In this document: positions 7,069 through 16,036 of the stretch, one piece after another
Layout of the letters: the number at the start of each line of letters is the position of its first letter
Position numbering within the stretch: the first letter of the stretch is position 1
From: Acidobacteriota bacterium
GTDB lineage: Bacteria; Acidobacteriota; Vicinamibacteria; Vicinamibacterales; UBA8438
Direction of reading: 5' to 3'
DNA: 47,800 nt
Assembly: GCA_026708265.1 (NCBI GenBank)
Contig: JAPOVI010000444.1
Span: forward strand, 1 to 47,800
Made by a program: the position numbers and the translations under genes
Notes under the pieces: generated by a model
The model's database searches: none
What the model saw: only the letters and a program-made list of their open reading frames with translations
Told to the model about the DNA's origin: nothing

Positions 7069-9897
7069 CTACGGGCGATAGGTGACGCCGAAGCTCATCG
7101 AGCGCCCCAGGTTGAAGATGCGCTGCGTAGGTCCCGTGCCGCCCTGGGTGAACTCGAAGGCCTGGTCGGTCAGGTTGGTGAGTGCGATCCGGAGGCTCGC
7201 GCGGTCGAACCGCTTCGCGAAGATGAAGTCGAGCGAGTGGCGCCCCTTCTCGATGATGTCGGGGAGCCCGAGCGAGCCGACGTCGCTGATCCGATCGTCG
7301 AAGTGGTTGAAGAGAAGCCGGCCGGAGTAGCCCATCCCCCGCACCTCGAAGACAGCGTTGAACAGGTGCGGCGACGTGCCGGCGAGCGGGCGCGTGAGCG
7401 AGGTCTGCACCTGGCGCGCGGCCGGCGAGAGCGAGACCTCGGAGTTCACGTAGGTGTAGTTCGCGCCCACCAGCACGTAGGGCCCGATGAGGGAGCGGGC
7501 CTCGAGCTCGAGGCCGACGTTGCTCGCGGTCTCGGCGTTGGCGAACGAGGTCCGGAGCTGGGCCGTCGGCTCGACGATGCGCTCGATCGGGTCGTCGAAC
7601 TGCTTGTAGAACACGCTGGCCGACAGCACCTCCTCGGCGCCCGGGAACCACTCCCAGCGCAGATCGACGTTCTGGATGAGCGACTGGTTGAGGTTGGGGT
7701 TGCCGACGATGGCCCGGCCGCCCACCACGTCGGTGAACTCGAACGGCGAGACCTCCCGGAACTCGGGCCGGTTGACGGTCTGGCTGTAGCCGAGCCGGAC
7801 GTTCTGATCGGGGCGCAGGGCATAGACGAAGTTGATGGCCGGGAAGATGTCGGTCTCGTCGAGCGACGCGCGCTGCACGTCGGCCGTCTGCTGGTCGATG
7901 GTCCCTACGAACGGGTCGAGGGTCTCGACGACCTGCGCGAACGTCTCGATGCGGGCCCCGGTCACGAGGCGGGTAGACGCCGAGAGCGGCAGGTCGATCA
8001 TCCCGTAGAACGAGCCGACGTCCTGCGCCGCGTCGTAGCGGTCGGTGCCGCGGGTCTCTTCCTTCAGCTCGAAGATGTCGCCGATGTTGGCCGCGGTGAA
8101 GAGCTCCTCCGCCGGCCGCGAGAGATCGATGTCGCGGCCCTGGGCGACGTCGTAGCCGAGGCGGTGCGAGAGGTTCCGCGCCCCGGCGAAGTCGCCGCCT
8201 ATCAGGTTGCGGGGCACGAAGCGCAGCCGGCGCGACCGGAAGTCGCGGCTCCGGTCGATGTAGCTCCCGCCCAACTTCACCTGCGAGGCGAAGCCGCCCC
8301 ACTGCTCGAAGAGAGAGCTCCAGTTGAGGCTCCCCTCCCACGTGTCGTCCTCGAGGTCGTTGAACTGCCGGAGGCCGCTCTGCGACTCGTCGGAGAGCAC
8401 GAACGCCTGCCGGGCGGGGTCGGACTCGTAGAGCACCTCGCGCAGGTCCGGCTCCCGACGGTCGGCGCGGGAGTACGCGAGCCTCCAGTCGAAGCGGCTG
8501 TTCGAGAGCGTCGGAAAGAGGTGCTCGCCGCCCAGGTGGTGGCTCGTGATCTGCTCCTCGACCCACCACAGCCGCTGGTTCCGGATGTCGTTGCCCGCGT
8601 CGTCGTTGTAGCCCTGGAACATGCGGGTCTCGTTGGTGCCGACGTGCGTATAGAAGTTGTCGAACGAGAGCCGCTGGTTGGGCGTGAACTGGTAGGCGAC
8701 GTTGCCGACGCCGCCGACCGTCCCGGACCGCTCGGTGATCCGGAAGTCGTAGGGGCCGTTGAAACGCTCGATGGCGCCGCCGCTCCCGACCTTGTAGAAG
8801 GTCTGCTCCTCCTCGGTGTACTGCGAGCCCTGGGAGTGGCGGAACGTGGCGACGATGCCGAGCTTCCCGAACCGGCCGCCGAACAGGGCGCTGTACGACT
8901 GGTCGAGGGGGAGCGACTCCTCGACCGGATCCCAGACGTTCGCGAACTGCTCCCCGATCCGCTCGAGGTCCTCCTTGGCGAAGCCGAGCGTGCCCGAGAA
9001 GCGGCCGCCGCGGGTCACCTTGCGGGTCGGGAATCCGGCCGGAAGCGCCCGCGTGCCGTCGTCGAAACCCGCCCAGTCCCGGCCGCCGCCGGGGTAGCCG
9101 AGGCCCATCGTCCCGGTGGTGAGGCTGTTCCAGCCGCCCCCGGCCGAGATCTCGAAGCTCGTGGAGTCCGGCAGCTTCAGCGGCACGATCTCCACCAGTC
9201 CGCCCGCGAACTGCGACGGCTTGTCCGGCGTGTAGGTCTTGCTCACCTGAACGCTGTCGATGAGGCCGGTCGGGAAGAGGTCCAGCGGAACCACGCGACG
9301 GTCCGGCTCGGTGGTCGGCAGGGTGGCGCCGGCGAGCGTGGTGTTGCTGTAGCGCTCGCCGAGGCCGCGGACGAAGACCGACTGGCCCTCCACGACGGAG
9401 ACACCGGTGACGCGCTGCATCGCATCCGCGGCATTCGAGTCGTTGTTCGCGGACATCTCGAGGGCGCCGATGTTGTCCTGCACCGATGGGGCCCGCATCC
9501 GCATCATGAGCTGGGCGGCGGCGGTCGACGACGCGGCCTCCAGCGTCGGCGCGCTCACCGTCACCTCCTCCGCGAACACGTTGGAGGCGAGCGCCACCTG
9601 CACCGAGCTCAACCGGCCCTCGACGACCTCGACCGCCACGTTCTGCTCGGCGTAGCCGGCCATGACGATCCGGAGCTCGTGCGCTCCTGCCGGGAGCTCG
9701 AACCGGTACCGGCCGTCGAGGTCCGTGTAGGCAATCTCCCCCGACCCGACCACCTCGACCGGCACCCCGGGGAGCGTGATCGCGAGGTTCTGGTCGATGA
9801 CCTCACCCGCGACGACGCCGGTCTCCTGGGCCCATGCCGGCGCCGGGAGCGCGATCGCGAGCCCCGACACCCACACGAACCGAACCGCACTGCGCAT
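7069..9897 (-). CDS. TonB-dependent receptor with N-terminal carboxypeptidase-regulatory-like domain
   Basis: At 942 aa it has a signal peptide ending APAWAQ, a CarboxypepD_reg-like beta-sandwich (about 26-105; GEVIDQNLAITLPGVPVEVV...LDGRYRFELPAG), a plug domain (about 110-250; DAMQRVTGVSVVEGQSVFVRGLGERY, FPTGLIDSVQVSKTYTPDKPSQFAGG) and a 22-strand barrel ending in the usual aromatic-rich SFGVTYRP. It should import a substrate through the outer membrane using TonB energy. GGAGG lies nine bases before the ATG. The next gene is the secreted beta-helix protein, a likely functional partner. There is no FecR/sigma signalling domain, so regulation is not evident from the sequence. The substrate cannot be read from the sequence. 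Confidence 0.93.
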   Translation of the reverse strand: MRSAVRFVWVSGLAIALPAPAWAQETGVVAGEVIDQNLAITLPGVPVEVVGSGEIAYTDLDGRYRFELPAGAHELRIVMAGYAEQNVAVEVVEGRLSSVQVALASNVFAEEVTVSAPTLEAASSTAAAQLMMRMRAPSVQDNIGALEMSANNDSNAADAMQRVTGVSVVEGQSVFVRGLGERYSNTTLAGATLPTTEPDRRVVPLDLFPTGLIDSVQVSKTYTPDKPSQFAGGLVEIVPLKLPDSTSFEISAGGGWNSLTTGTMGLGYPGGGRDWAGFDDGTRALPAGFPTRKVTRGGRFSGTLGFAKEDLERIGEQFANVWDPVEESLPLDQSYSALFGGRFGKLGIVATFRHSQGSQYTEEEQTFYKVGSGGAIERFNGPYDFRITERSGTVGGVGNVAYQFTPNQRLSFDNFYTHVGTNETRMFQGYNDDAGNDIRNQRLWWVEEQITSHHLGGEHLFPTLSNSRFDWRLAYSRADRREPDLREVLYESDPARQAFVLSDESQSGLRQFNDLEDDTWEGSLNWSSLFEQWGGFASQVKLGGSYIDRSRDFRSRRLRFVPRNLIGGDFAGARNLSHRLGYDVAQGRDIDLSRPAEELFTAANIGDIFELKEETRGTDRYDAAQDVGSFYGMIDLPLSASTRLVTGARIETFAQVVETLDPFVGTIDQQTADVQRASLDETDIFPAINFVYALRPDQNVRLGYSQTVNRPEFREVSPFEFTDVVGGRAIVGNPNLNQSLIQNVDLRWEWFPGAEEVLSASVFYKQFDDPIERIVEPTAQLRTSFANAETASNVGLELEARSLIGPYVLVGANYTYVNSEVSLSPAARQVQTSLTRPLAGTSPHLFNAVFEVRGMGYSGRLLFNHFDDRISDVGSLGLPDIIEKGRHSLDFIFAKRFDRASLRIALTNLTDQAFEFTQGGTGPTQRIFNLGRSMSFGVTYRP

Positions 9898-10308
9898 CTG
9901 TCACCGTCCTCCGGAGTTCCGAGGGTGAGAGAGCCAAAGACAAGGGATGGCGCGCAAACCAGCCGCCGAACACGAACAGGGGGATCATGCCGACGCCGCA
10001 TGACGGCGGCGTGACCGCCCCGTAAAATCGCCGTTACGTGCGCGCTCGGTTCCCTCTCACGCCGGGCCAGCGCCGGGGCGCGCGTCGCCGAACGTCCTGC
10101 GCTCCCGGGCACGTCCGCGGGAGGACTCGGCGAACTGGCCCTACGAGGACCTGAAGGGTCCCAGACCGGCCCTGGGCTGGATATAACGAAGCGTTATCTT
10201 GACGTAAGAACTATAACCTTGACGGAATTCGCGGCCTGCGGGTCAAATGGTAGGCGTAGTGAACGTCGCGACGGGGCGCGGGGCAGTCAGGGCGGGACAG
10301 GAGGCACG
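9898..10308. other. divergent intergenic region, TonB receptor / leuA
   Basis: This is a 411-base gap between divergent genes. From 9898 to about 10140 I see only a short GGCGG/CCGCC hairpin (10005-10019) and CGTAA/TTACG (10021-10038). The leuA side (10183-10224) holds the repeats listed separately. No small gene, tRNA or riboswitch core is recognisable. Promoters for both genes must lie here but cannot be assigned with confidence. Confidence 0.5.
10183..10224 (+). promoter_or_regulatory. palindrome and direct repeats in the leuA leader
   Basis: ATAACG-aag-CGTTAT (10183-10197) is a perfect palindrome. It is followed by TTGACG at 10199 and again at 10219, exactly 20 bases apart and each preceded by TTAT- or TAAC-like bases. 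The block is AT-rich compared with its surroundings and lies 85-125 bases before leuA. A regulator site is inferred; no leucine-rich leader peptide or T-box core was seen. Confidence 0.45.
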
Positions 10309-11499
10309 GTGGCAGTCGAGAACCTGATCATCTTCGACACGACGCTGCGGGACGGCGAGCAGTCCCCCGGCTTCTCCATGAACACGAAGGAGAAGCTGCG
10401 GCTCGCCCGGCAGATCGCGGCGCTCGGAGTCGACATCATCGAGGCGGGATTCCCGATCGCGTCGGACGACGACGCGCATGCCGTCCGCCTCATTGCCCAG
10501 GAGATCCGCGGACCGGTCGTGGCGGCCCTCGCCCGCTGCAACCCCGCCGACATCGAGCGGGCCGGGGAATCGCTCGAACCCGCGCCCCGCTCGCGCATCC
10601 ACACCTTCATCGCCACCTCCGATCTGCACCTCGAGCGCAAGCTGCGGATCGGCCGCGACGACTGCCTCAAGGCGGTGACCGACGGCGTGACGCAGGCGCG
10701 CGGCTACACCGACGACGTCGAGTTCTCGGCCGAAGACGCCACGCGGAGCGACATCCCGTTCCTCTGCCAGGTCGTCGAGACGGCGATCGCGGCCGGCGCG
10801 ACCACCATCAATCTGCCGGACACCGTCGGCTACTGCACGCCCGAGGAGATCGAGGAGTTCTTCGGCGAGGTCCGTGCCGCGGTGGCCGGGGCCGACGGCG
10901 TGATCTTCAGCGCCCATTGCCACGACGACCTCGGCCTGGCGGTGGCCAATTCCCTCGCCGCGCTCCGGGCCGGGGTGCGGCAGATCGAGTGCACCATCAA
11001 CGGCATCGGGGAGCGGGCCGGCAACGCCTCGCTGGAGGAGATCGTGATGGCGACGCGCGTCAAGCCCGAGCGCCTGCCGTACGCCACCCAGGTCCGCACG
11101 ATCGAGCTGGTGCGCACGAGTCGGCTGCTGTCGGAGCTGACCGAGGAACCCGTGCAGGCCAACAAGGCCATCGTCGGACGGAACGCCTTCGCGCACGAGG
11201 CCGGCATCCACCAGGACGGCGTCATCAAGGACCGGCGGACCTACGAGATCATGAAGCCCGAGGACGTCGGCGTGGAGTCGACTCTGGTGCTCGGCAAGCA
11301 CTCCGGCCGGCATGCGGTCCGGAAGCGTTGCGAGGACCTGGGGTTCGATCTGAACCGGTTCGAGGTCGACCGCGTCTACCGCGAGGTGATCGCGCTCGCC
11401 GACCGCCAGAAGTCCGTGCAGGACGACGACGTGGCGGCGATCGTCGGCCGCGTTCGGGCCGTCGCCGACTCCCCCGCCGCGGATCGCGGCGCGGCCTGA
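10309..11499 (+). CDS. leuA: 2-isopropylmalate synthase, catalytic domains only
   Basis: This enzyme condenses acetyl-CoA with 2-oxoisovalerate in the first committed step of leucine synthesis. Seen: [16 protein letters not shown] at the start, [11 protein letters not shown], the metal-binding [23 protein letters not shown] and [10 protein letters not shown] chose the GTG at 10309, preceded by AGGAGG; upstream starts would add 30 unlike residues. The product is 396 aa, while feedback-regulated LeuA is about 500-520 aa. The C-terminal leucine-binding domain is absent and the protein ends soon after the linker subdomain ([15 protein letters not shown]), so allosteric inhibition by leucine is probably lost or replaced. 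Homocitrate or citramalate synthase is possible, but leuB directly downstream favours leucine. Confidence 0.9.
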   Translation: MAVENLIIFDTTLRDGEQSPGFSMNTKEKLRLARQIAALGVDIIEAGFPIASDDDAHAVRLIAQEIRGPVVAALARCNPADIERAGESLEPAPRSRIHTFIATSDLHLERKLRIGRDDCLKAVTDGVTQARGYTDDVEFSAEDATRSDIPFLCQVVETAIAAGATTINLPDTVGYCTPEEIEEFFGEVRAAVAGADGVIFSAHCHDDLGLAVANSLAALRAGVRQIECTINGIGERAGNASLEEIVMATRVKPERLPYATQVRTIELVRTSRLLSELTEEPVQANKAIVGRNAFAHEAGIHQDGVIKDRRTYEIMKPEDVGVESTLVLGKHSGRHAVRKRCEDLGFDLNRFEVDRVYREVIALADRQKSVQDDDVAAIVGRVRAVADSPAADRGAA

Positions 11500-11545
11500 C
11501 CCCCCGCGTCCACCCCGAGCCCTGCGCTCCGCGAACCGCACCGGC

Positions 11546-12610
11546 ATGAACGCCACCATCGCACTGCTGCCCGGAGACGGCATCGGCCCCGAGGTCATCG
11601 CCGCCGCCGCCGGCGTGCTGGAAGCCGTAGCCGCCCGCCACGGCCACACGTTCGCCCTGACCCGCTCCCCCTTCGGTGCGGCCGCGCTCCGGGCCGGCGA
11701 GCCTCCGTTGCCGGACGGCACCCTCCGCGACTGCCGCGCCGCCGACGCAGTGCTCCTGGGGGCCGTCGGCGACCCCGCCTTCAGCGACGGCCCGCGCGAG
11801 CGGCGCCCCGAGACCGGCCTGCTCGAGCTGCGCCGGGCACTCGGCGTGTACGCCAACCTGCGGCCGGCGAGGGTCTGGCCCGGGCTGGAGGGCGGCGCGG
11901 CGCTCAGCGCGGAGCGCCTGCGCGGCGTCGACATGCTGATCGTGCGCGAGCTGACGGGCGGGATCTACTTCGGCGAGCCGCGCGGCCGCAGCGCCGACGG
12001 GGCCGAGGCGTTCGACACGATGCGCTACAGCACGGCCGAGATCGAGCGCATCGCGGTCGTCGCGTTCGAGAGCGCGCGCGGTCGGCGGAAGCTCGTGACG
12101 TCGGTCGACAAGGCGAACGTCCTCGAGAGCTCGCGGCTGTGGCGCGAGGTGGTCGCGGACGTGGCGTCCCGCTATCCCGACGTCCGCCTCGAGCATCAAC
12201 TGGTCGACTCGTGCGCCATGCGCCTGGTGACGGATCCCGGCTCGTTCGACGTCCTGCTCGCGGGCAACCTCTTCGGCGACATCCTCTCCGACGAGGCCGG
12301 CGCGGTGGTCGGGTCGCTCGGGCTCCTGCCGTCGGCCAGCGTGGGCGGTTCCGGGGGGCTCTTCGAGCCGGTTCACGGCTCCGCGCCCGACATCGCCGGC
12401 CGTGACGCCGCCAACCCGATCGGCGCCATCGCCTCCGCCGCCCTCCTGCTCCGGCACGCGCTGGACCTGGGCGCCGAGGCGGACTCCATCGAGCAGGCCA
12501 TCGGCACCGCCCTGGCCGACGGCTGCCGGACGGCGGACCTCGCCGCCCCCGGCAGTCCCGCGCTGGGCTGCAAGGCGATGGCCCGGGCCGTGCGGGACCG
12601 GCTGGCCTGA
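11546..12610 (+). CDS. leuB: 3-isopropylmalate dehydrogenase
   Basis: This NAD-dependent oxidative decarboxylase acts in the third step of leucine synthesis. Family marks are visible: LLPGDGIGPEV near the N-terminus, the substrate arginines in LRRALGVYANLRPAR, RELTGGIYFGEPR, the catalytic lysine in SVDKANVL, the metal aspartates in GNLFGDILSDEA and the NAD-site FEPVHGSAPDIAG. The length of 354 aa is standard. It lies 46 bases after leuA on the same strand, so co-transcription is likely. leuC and leuD, often in the same operon, are not in the window. The start at 11546 has no strong ribosome site but begins exactly at the family N-terminus. Confidence 0.95.
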   Translation: MNATIALLPGDGIGPEVIAAAAGVLEAVAARHGHTFALTRSPFGAAALRAGEPPLPDGTLRDCRAADAVLLGAVGDPAFSDGPRERRPETGLLELRRALGVYANLRPARVWPGLEGGAALSAERLRGVDMLIVRELTGGIYFGEPRGRSADGAEAFDTMRYSTAEIERIAVVAFESARGRRKLVTSVDKANVLESSRLWREVVADVASRYPDVRLEHQLVDSCAMRLVTDPGSFDVLLAGNLFGDILSDEAGAVVGSLGLLPSASVGGSGGLFEPVHGSAPDIAGRDAANPIGAIASAALLLRHALDLGAEADSIEQAIGTALADGCRTADLAAPGSPALGCKAMARAVRDRLA

Positions 12611-12676
12611 GGCGGCGGCCACCCGACCCGAACGGGAGCCGCCGCACCGCAGACCCGGCGACGCACGCACTCCGCC

Positions 12677-12711
12677 GGCACAGGCGCCCCGACGCGCCCG
12701 TGAGGGCGGCC
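12677..12711 (+). repeat. REP-like element, copy 5 (partial)
   Basis: GGCACAGGCGCCCCGACG followed by CGCCC-gtga-GGGCG resembles the 3' half of the dispersed element. It lies about 70 bases after leuB and could end its transcript. The 5' block (GCGCCGCAGAAC) is not recognisable here. Confidence 0.45.
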
Positions 12712-12812
12712 GGGGCGCCGGCCGTGAGAACGCCGTCGGATGGGCGTCCCGACGCCACTTCGACTATGATCGATGGTCAATCATGCGGGGATCCGCTCGG
12801 AACGGAGGTGAC

Positions 12813-15800
12813 GTGCGCCATCTGGTAGGCCTGCTCGCGGCGCTCGCGATTGCCGGCGCCGGTGTCGCGCCCGCCGCCGCGCAGCCGGAGCCTCGCAACG
12901 AGTCGGCGGCCCGGCCGCCCGCGGTCGGGGACCGGGCCCTCGCCATCGTCCCGTTCGTCAACCTCTCCGGCGAGCCGTCGGACGACTGGATCGGGGACGG
13001 CATCGTGGAGACCACGGTAGCCGGCCTCGAACAGCTCGACACCGTCTCGATCCTCGAGAGCGCGGCACTCTTTGCCGCCGTCACCGAGGAACTGCAGGCG
13101 TACGGCCAGGACGTTCCGTCGGACCCGGAGCGCATCCTGCGCGACGTCAGCCGGCGTCTGGGTGCGGCCTGGATCCTGACCGGTTCGTACGAGCGGACGG
13201 ACGGCGCCCTGCGGTTCACGGCGCGAATCGTGGACGTCGACACCGGAACGGTAGCGACCGGCGTTGCGGTGGACGGCGGCGCCAGCGAGATCTTCGACCT
13301 CCAGGATCGCCTGGTGGCCGAGGTTGCCGCCGCGCTCGGCAGGCTGCAGCGCAACGGGTTCGCACCCACCGCCGGCGAGCCGCGACCTGGAGCGCGGCCC
13401 TCGGACCTCGGCGCCGGCAGCGGAAACGGCGACCGCTTCGGATATCGCGGCGGCTTCGGCAACGGACCCGTCTACGGGACCGGGAACGCACGCGGTGGGA
13501 ACGGGAACGGCTACGGCAACGGGAACGGGAATGGCGATGGGCCACTCGGACTCGCGACGATGCCGGCCGCCGTCATCGTCCCGCCTCCAGTCCCGGCCGA
13601 GCGGCCCGCACGCCCCGGGAGCGCGCCACGGGACCCGGTCGCCGAGCCCGTGCCCACCGACGTCAGCGGCGAGCTCTCCTTCGGCGGGGCGCCCACGTCG
13701 GCCGGCTTCGGCGTGGCGCGGGACGTCGGCATCCTGACCGGGCGCCCGACGGCGCGGCCGCCGCGGGTCCGGGAACGTCCACGCATCGACGGCCGGCTCG
13801 ACGACGCCGTCTGGCGCGACGCGTTGCACATCACCGAGTTCGTGCAGCAGAACCCGGTGGAGGGAGCGCCGGCGACGGAGGCGACCGACATCTGGATCGC
13901 CTACGACAGCCAGAACTTCTACGTTGCGGTGCACGCGCACTACGAAGACCGGAGCCTGATGCGGGCCAATCGCGTCGACCGCGACCAGACCATCGACGAC
14001 GACAACATCGCGGTCTACTTCGACACGTTTCTCGATCAGCAGCGGGCCTACCGGTTCTCCGTGAACGGCTACGGCGTCCAGGGCGACGCGATCGTCAACT
14101 CGCGCGGCTGGAGCATGGGTGGGCGGCGCCGGCGCACCGGAAGCTACTCCTGGAGCGGAAGCCGCATACCGACGGGCGACTCCTCCTGGGACGCACTGTT
14201 CTCCAGCGGGGGACGGATCGTCGATGACGGCTTCACGGCCGAGATGGCCATCCCGTTCAAGAGCCTCCGCTACCCGCAGCGCGACCGCGACCTCCCGCAC
14301 CGCTGGGGCTTCCAGATCGTGCGCGAGGTGCGCGGGAAGGACGAGAACCAGGTCTGGGCGCCGATCACGCGCAACGTGTCCGGCTTCCTGACCCAGGTGG
14401 GCGTGCTCGAGGGGATGACGAACCTCTCGATGAGCCGCAACATCGAGGTGCTGCCGACGTTCACCGCCATCCAGCACGGCTCGCTCGACGGTGCGACGTT
14501 CGCCACGAAGGACGTCGCGCCGGAAGGGGGGCTGAACGTCAAGTACGGCATCACGTCGAACCTGACGGCGGACCTGACCTACAACCCCGACTTCTCCCAG
14601 ATCGAGTCCGACCTGCCGCAGATCGAGGTGAACCAGCGCTTCGCGCTCCGCTATCCGGAGCTCCGGCCCTTCTTCCTGGAAGGGGCGGAGATCTTCCAGA
14701 TGTTCGGCCCCGTGACCTTCGTCCACACGCGGACGATCGTCGACCCGGAGTTCGGCGCAAAGCTGACCGGGAAGGTCGGCGACACGACGCTCGGCCTGAT
14801 CGTCGCCAACGACGAGGCGCCGGGACGGGTCGCCCCCGGCGACGCGGCGTACGGCCAGAAGGCGAACAACCTCGTCGCGCGGGCCCGCTACGACCTCTAC
14901 GCCGAGTCGCACGTGGGCGCGTTCCTCACGCACCGCTCGTTCATGGACACCCACAGCACCCTGGGCGCGGTGGACGGCGACTTCCGGCTGGGCAACACGC
15001 AGGGCTTCGGCTTCAAGGCGGTCCAGACCGACCACCGCGACCTCGACGGGATCGATCGGCAGGGCCAGATGTTCGACCTGAACTACCGGTTGAACAGCCG
15101 CCACTGGAGCGGATGGGTGTCCGCCTACAGCCTGTCGCCCGACTTCCGGCACGACGTCGGCTTCGTCCGGCGCACCGACATGCAGCAGGTGTTCAGCCGC
15201 ATCGGCTACACGGTCTGGCCCGAGAGCTGGGTGCTCAACTGGGGGCCGAGCATCGGCTACTCCCGGAACCACAGCTTCGACGGCCTCCTGCAGGACGAGG
15301 ACTGGCGCGCCGGCTTCAACGCCACCTTCGCGCGCAACATCAGCGTGAACGTCGAGTTGCGCGACGAGATGGAGCACTACCTCGGCATCGACTTCCACAA
15401 GCGGGCGGTGTCGGTCGGGGGGCAGGTCAACACCAGCCGGCGGCTGTCGTTCGGCGGCTACTACCGCCGCGGCGACGAGGTGAAGTACCAGGAGAACCCG
15501 TACCTCGGCAAGGGGGGCAGCGGCAGCTTCTTCGCCTCCGTGCGGCCGGCCTCGCGCTTCCAGTCCGAGCTGAACCTCAGCGTGAGCGACTTCATCGACC
15601 TGCGCAGCGGCGGCGCCGAGCCCATCTTCGACGTCAGGATCCTGCGCGCTCTCAGCACCTACCAGTTCACCGATCGGCTGCTGCTCCGCAACATCTCCGA
15701 GTACAACACGTTCGACCGGAAGTTCGCCCTGAACTGGCTGTTCACGTACCGCGTGGACGCCGGCACCGCCTTCTACGTCGGCTACGACGATCACTACCAG

Positions 15801-15929
15801 CAGGCCGACCGGCTGTACGGCGACATCAACGGCGACGGCCTGGACGAGCAGCTCTTCCCCACGCTGCTGACGATGCAGCGAACGAACCGCGCCATCTTCA
15901 CGAAGATCCAGTACCTCTTCCGGTACTGA
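12813..15929 (+). CDS. TolB/FlgO-like domain fused to CBM9-like and DUF5916 outer-membrane barrel
   Basis: The product is 1038 aa from the GTG at 12813, with GGAGGT just upstream; an ATG at 12783 is possible but lacks a ribosome site. The signal peptide (VRHLVGLLAALAIAGAGVAPAAAQ) precedes a TolB N-terminal/FlgO-like domain at about 40-170 (LAIVPFVNLSGEPSDDWIGD, ILTGSYERTDGALRFTARIVD). A glycine/asparagine-rich and then proline-rich linker covers about 190-310. A carbohydrate-binding-like beta-sandwich follows (RIDGRLDDAVWRDA, about 322; IWIAYDSQNFYVAVHAHY). The rest is a DUF5916 barrel (PDFSQIESDLPQIEVNQRF, PELRPFFLEGAEIF) ending in IQYLFRY, a typical outer-membrane C-terminus. DUF5916 proteins are thought to bind or process glycans or proteins at the surface. 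The TolB-like part usually occurs in cyclases and kinases, so this fusion is unusual. Confidence 0.85.
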   Translation: MRHLVGLLAALAIAGAGVAPAAAQPEPRNESAARPPAVGDRALAIVPFVNLSGEPSDDWIGDGIVETTVAGLEQLDTVSILESAALFAAVTEELQAYGQDVPSDPERILRDVSRRLGAAWILTGSYERTDGALRFTARIVDVDTGTVATGVAVDGGASEIFDLQDRLVAEVAAALGRLQRNGFAPTAGEPRPGARPSDLGAGSGNGDRFGYRGGFGNGPVYGTGNARGGNGNGYGNGNGNGDGPLGLATMPAAVIVPPPVPAERPARPGSAPRDPVAEPVPTDVSGELSFGGAPTSAGFGVARDVGILTGRPTARPPRVRERPRIDGRLDDAVWRDALHITEFVQQNPVEGAPATEATDIWIAYDSQNFYVAVHAHYEDRSLMRANRVDRDQTIDDDNIAVYFDTFLDQQRAYRFSVNGYGVQGDAIVNSRGWSMGGRRRRTGSYSWSGSRIPTGDSSWDALFSSGGRIVDDGFTAEMAIPFKSLRYPQRDRDLPHRWGFQIVREVRGKDENQVWAPITRNVSGFLTQVGVLEGMTNLSMSRNIEVLPTFTAIQHGSLDGATFATKDVAPEGGLNVKYGITSNLTADLTYNPDFSQIESDLPQIEVNQRFALRYPELRPFFLEGAEIFQMFGPVTFVHTRTIVDPEFGAKLTGKVGDTTLGLIVANDEAPGRVAPGDAAYGQKANNLVARARYDLYAESHVGAFLTHRSFMDTHSTLGAVDGDFRLGNTQGFGFKAVQTDHRDLDGIDRQGQMFDLNYRLNSRHWSGWVSAYSLSPDFRHDVGFVRRTDMQQVFSRIGYTVWPESWVLNWGPSIGYSRNHSFDGLLQDEDWRAGFNATFARNISVNVELRDEMEHYLGIDFHKRAVSVGGQVNTSRRLSFGGYYRRGDEVKYQENPYLGKGGSGSFFASVRPASRFQSELNLSVSDFIDLRSGGAEPIFDVRILRALSTYQFTDRLLLRNISEYNTFDRKFALNWLFTYRVDAGTAFYVGYDDHYQQADRLYGDINGDGLDEQLFPTLLTMQRTNRAIFTKIQYLFRY
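13417..13542 (+). repeat. degenerate GGNAAC-type hexamer repeat encoding a Gly/Asn linker
   Basis: Tandem variants of GGGAAC/GGCTAC/GGCAAC/GGGAAT code for the G-N-G-N linker inside the DUF5916 fusion protein. Being a coding microsatellite-like tract, its length may differ between strains. It separates the periplasmic TolB-like domain from the CBM9-like domain. Confidence 0.7.
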
Positions 15930-15951
15930 CGGTCGACCCGGGAGCCGCAAA

Positions 15952-16003
15952 CGCTCCGTGAACCTGTCCCCAGGCTGATCGACGGAGCGAACCTGTCGGC
16001 AGA
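15952..16003 (+). terminator. compound hairpin and imperfect tandem repeat between two genes
   Basis: CGCTCCGT (15952-15959) pairs with ACGGAGCG (15982-15989), enclosing a small CCTG/CAGG hairpin. The same stretch is an imperfect tandem repeat of about 29 bases (GAACCTGTCCCCAG and GAACCTGTCGGCAG). It lies 23 bases after the DUF5916 stop, with no T-tract; attenuation or termination is inferred. Confidence 0.4.
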
Positions 16004-16036
16004 GCATCGCGCCGGAGAAGCGCACGCGAGGACAAG

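Noticed and set aside
6538-10014. An 1158-residue plus-strand open frame
   Set aside because: Antisense to the TonB receptor and its beta-helix partner, with shadow-like composition and no recognisable motif.
10141-10308. A T-box or leucine attenuator before leuA
   Set aside because: No specifier-loop or T-box core and no leucine-rich short peptide could be seen; only the palindrome and direct repeats were kept.
13417-13542. Possible short repeat array (CRISPR-like)
   Set aside because: The units are six bases without spacers and are translated as a Gly/Asn linker.
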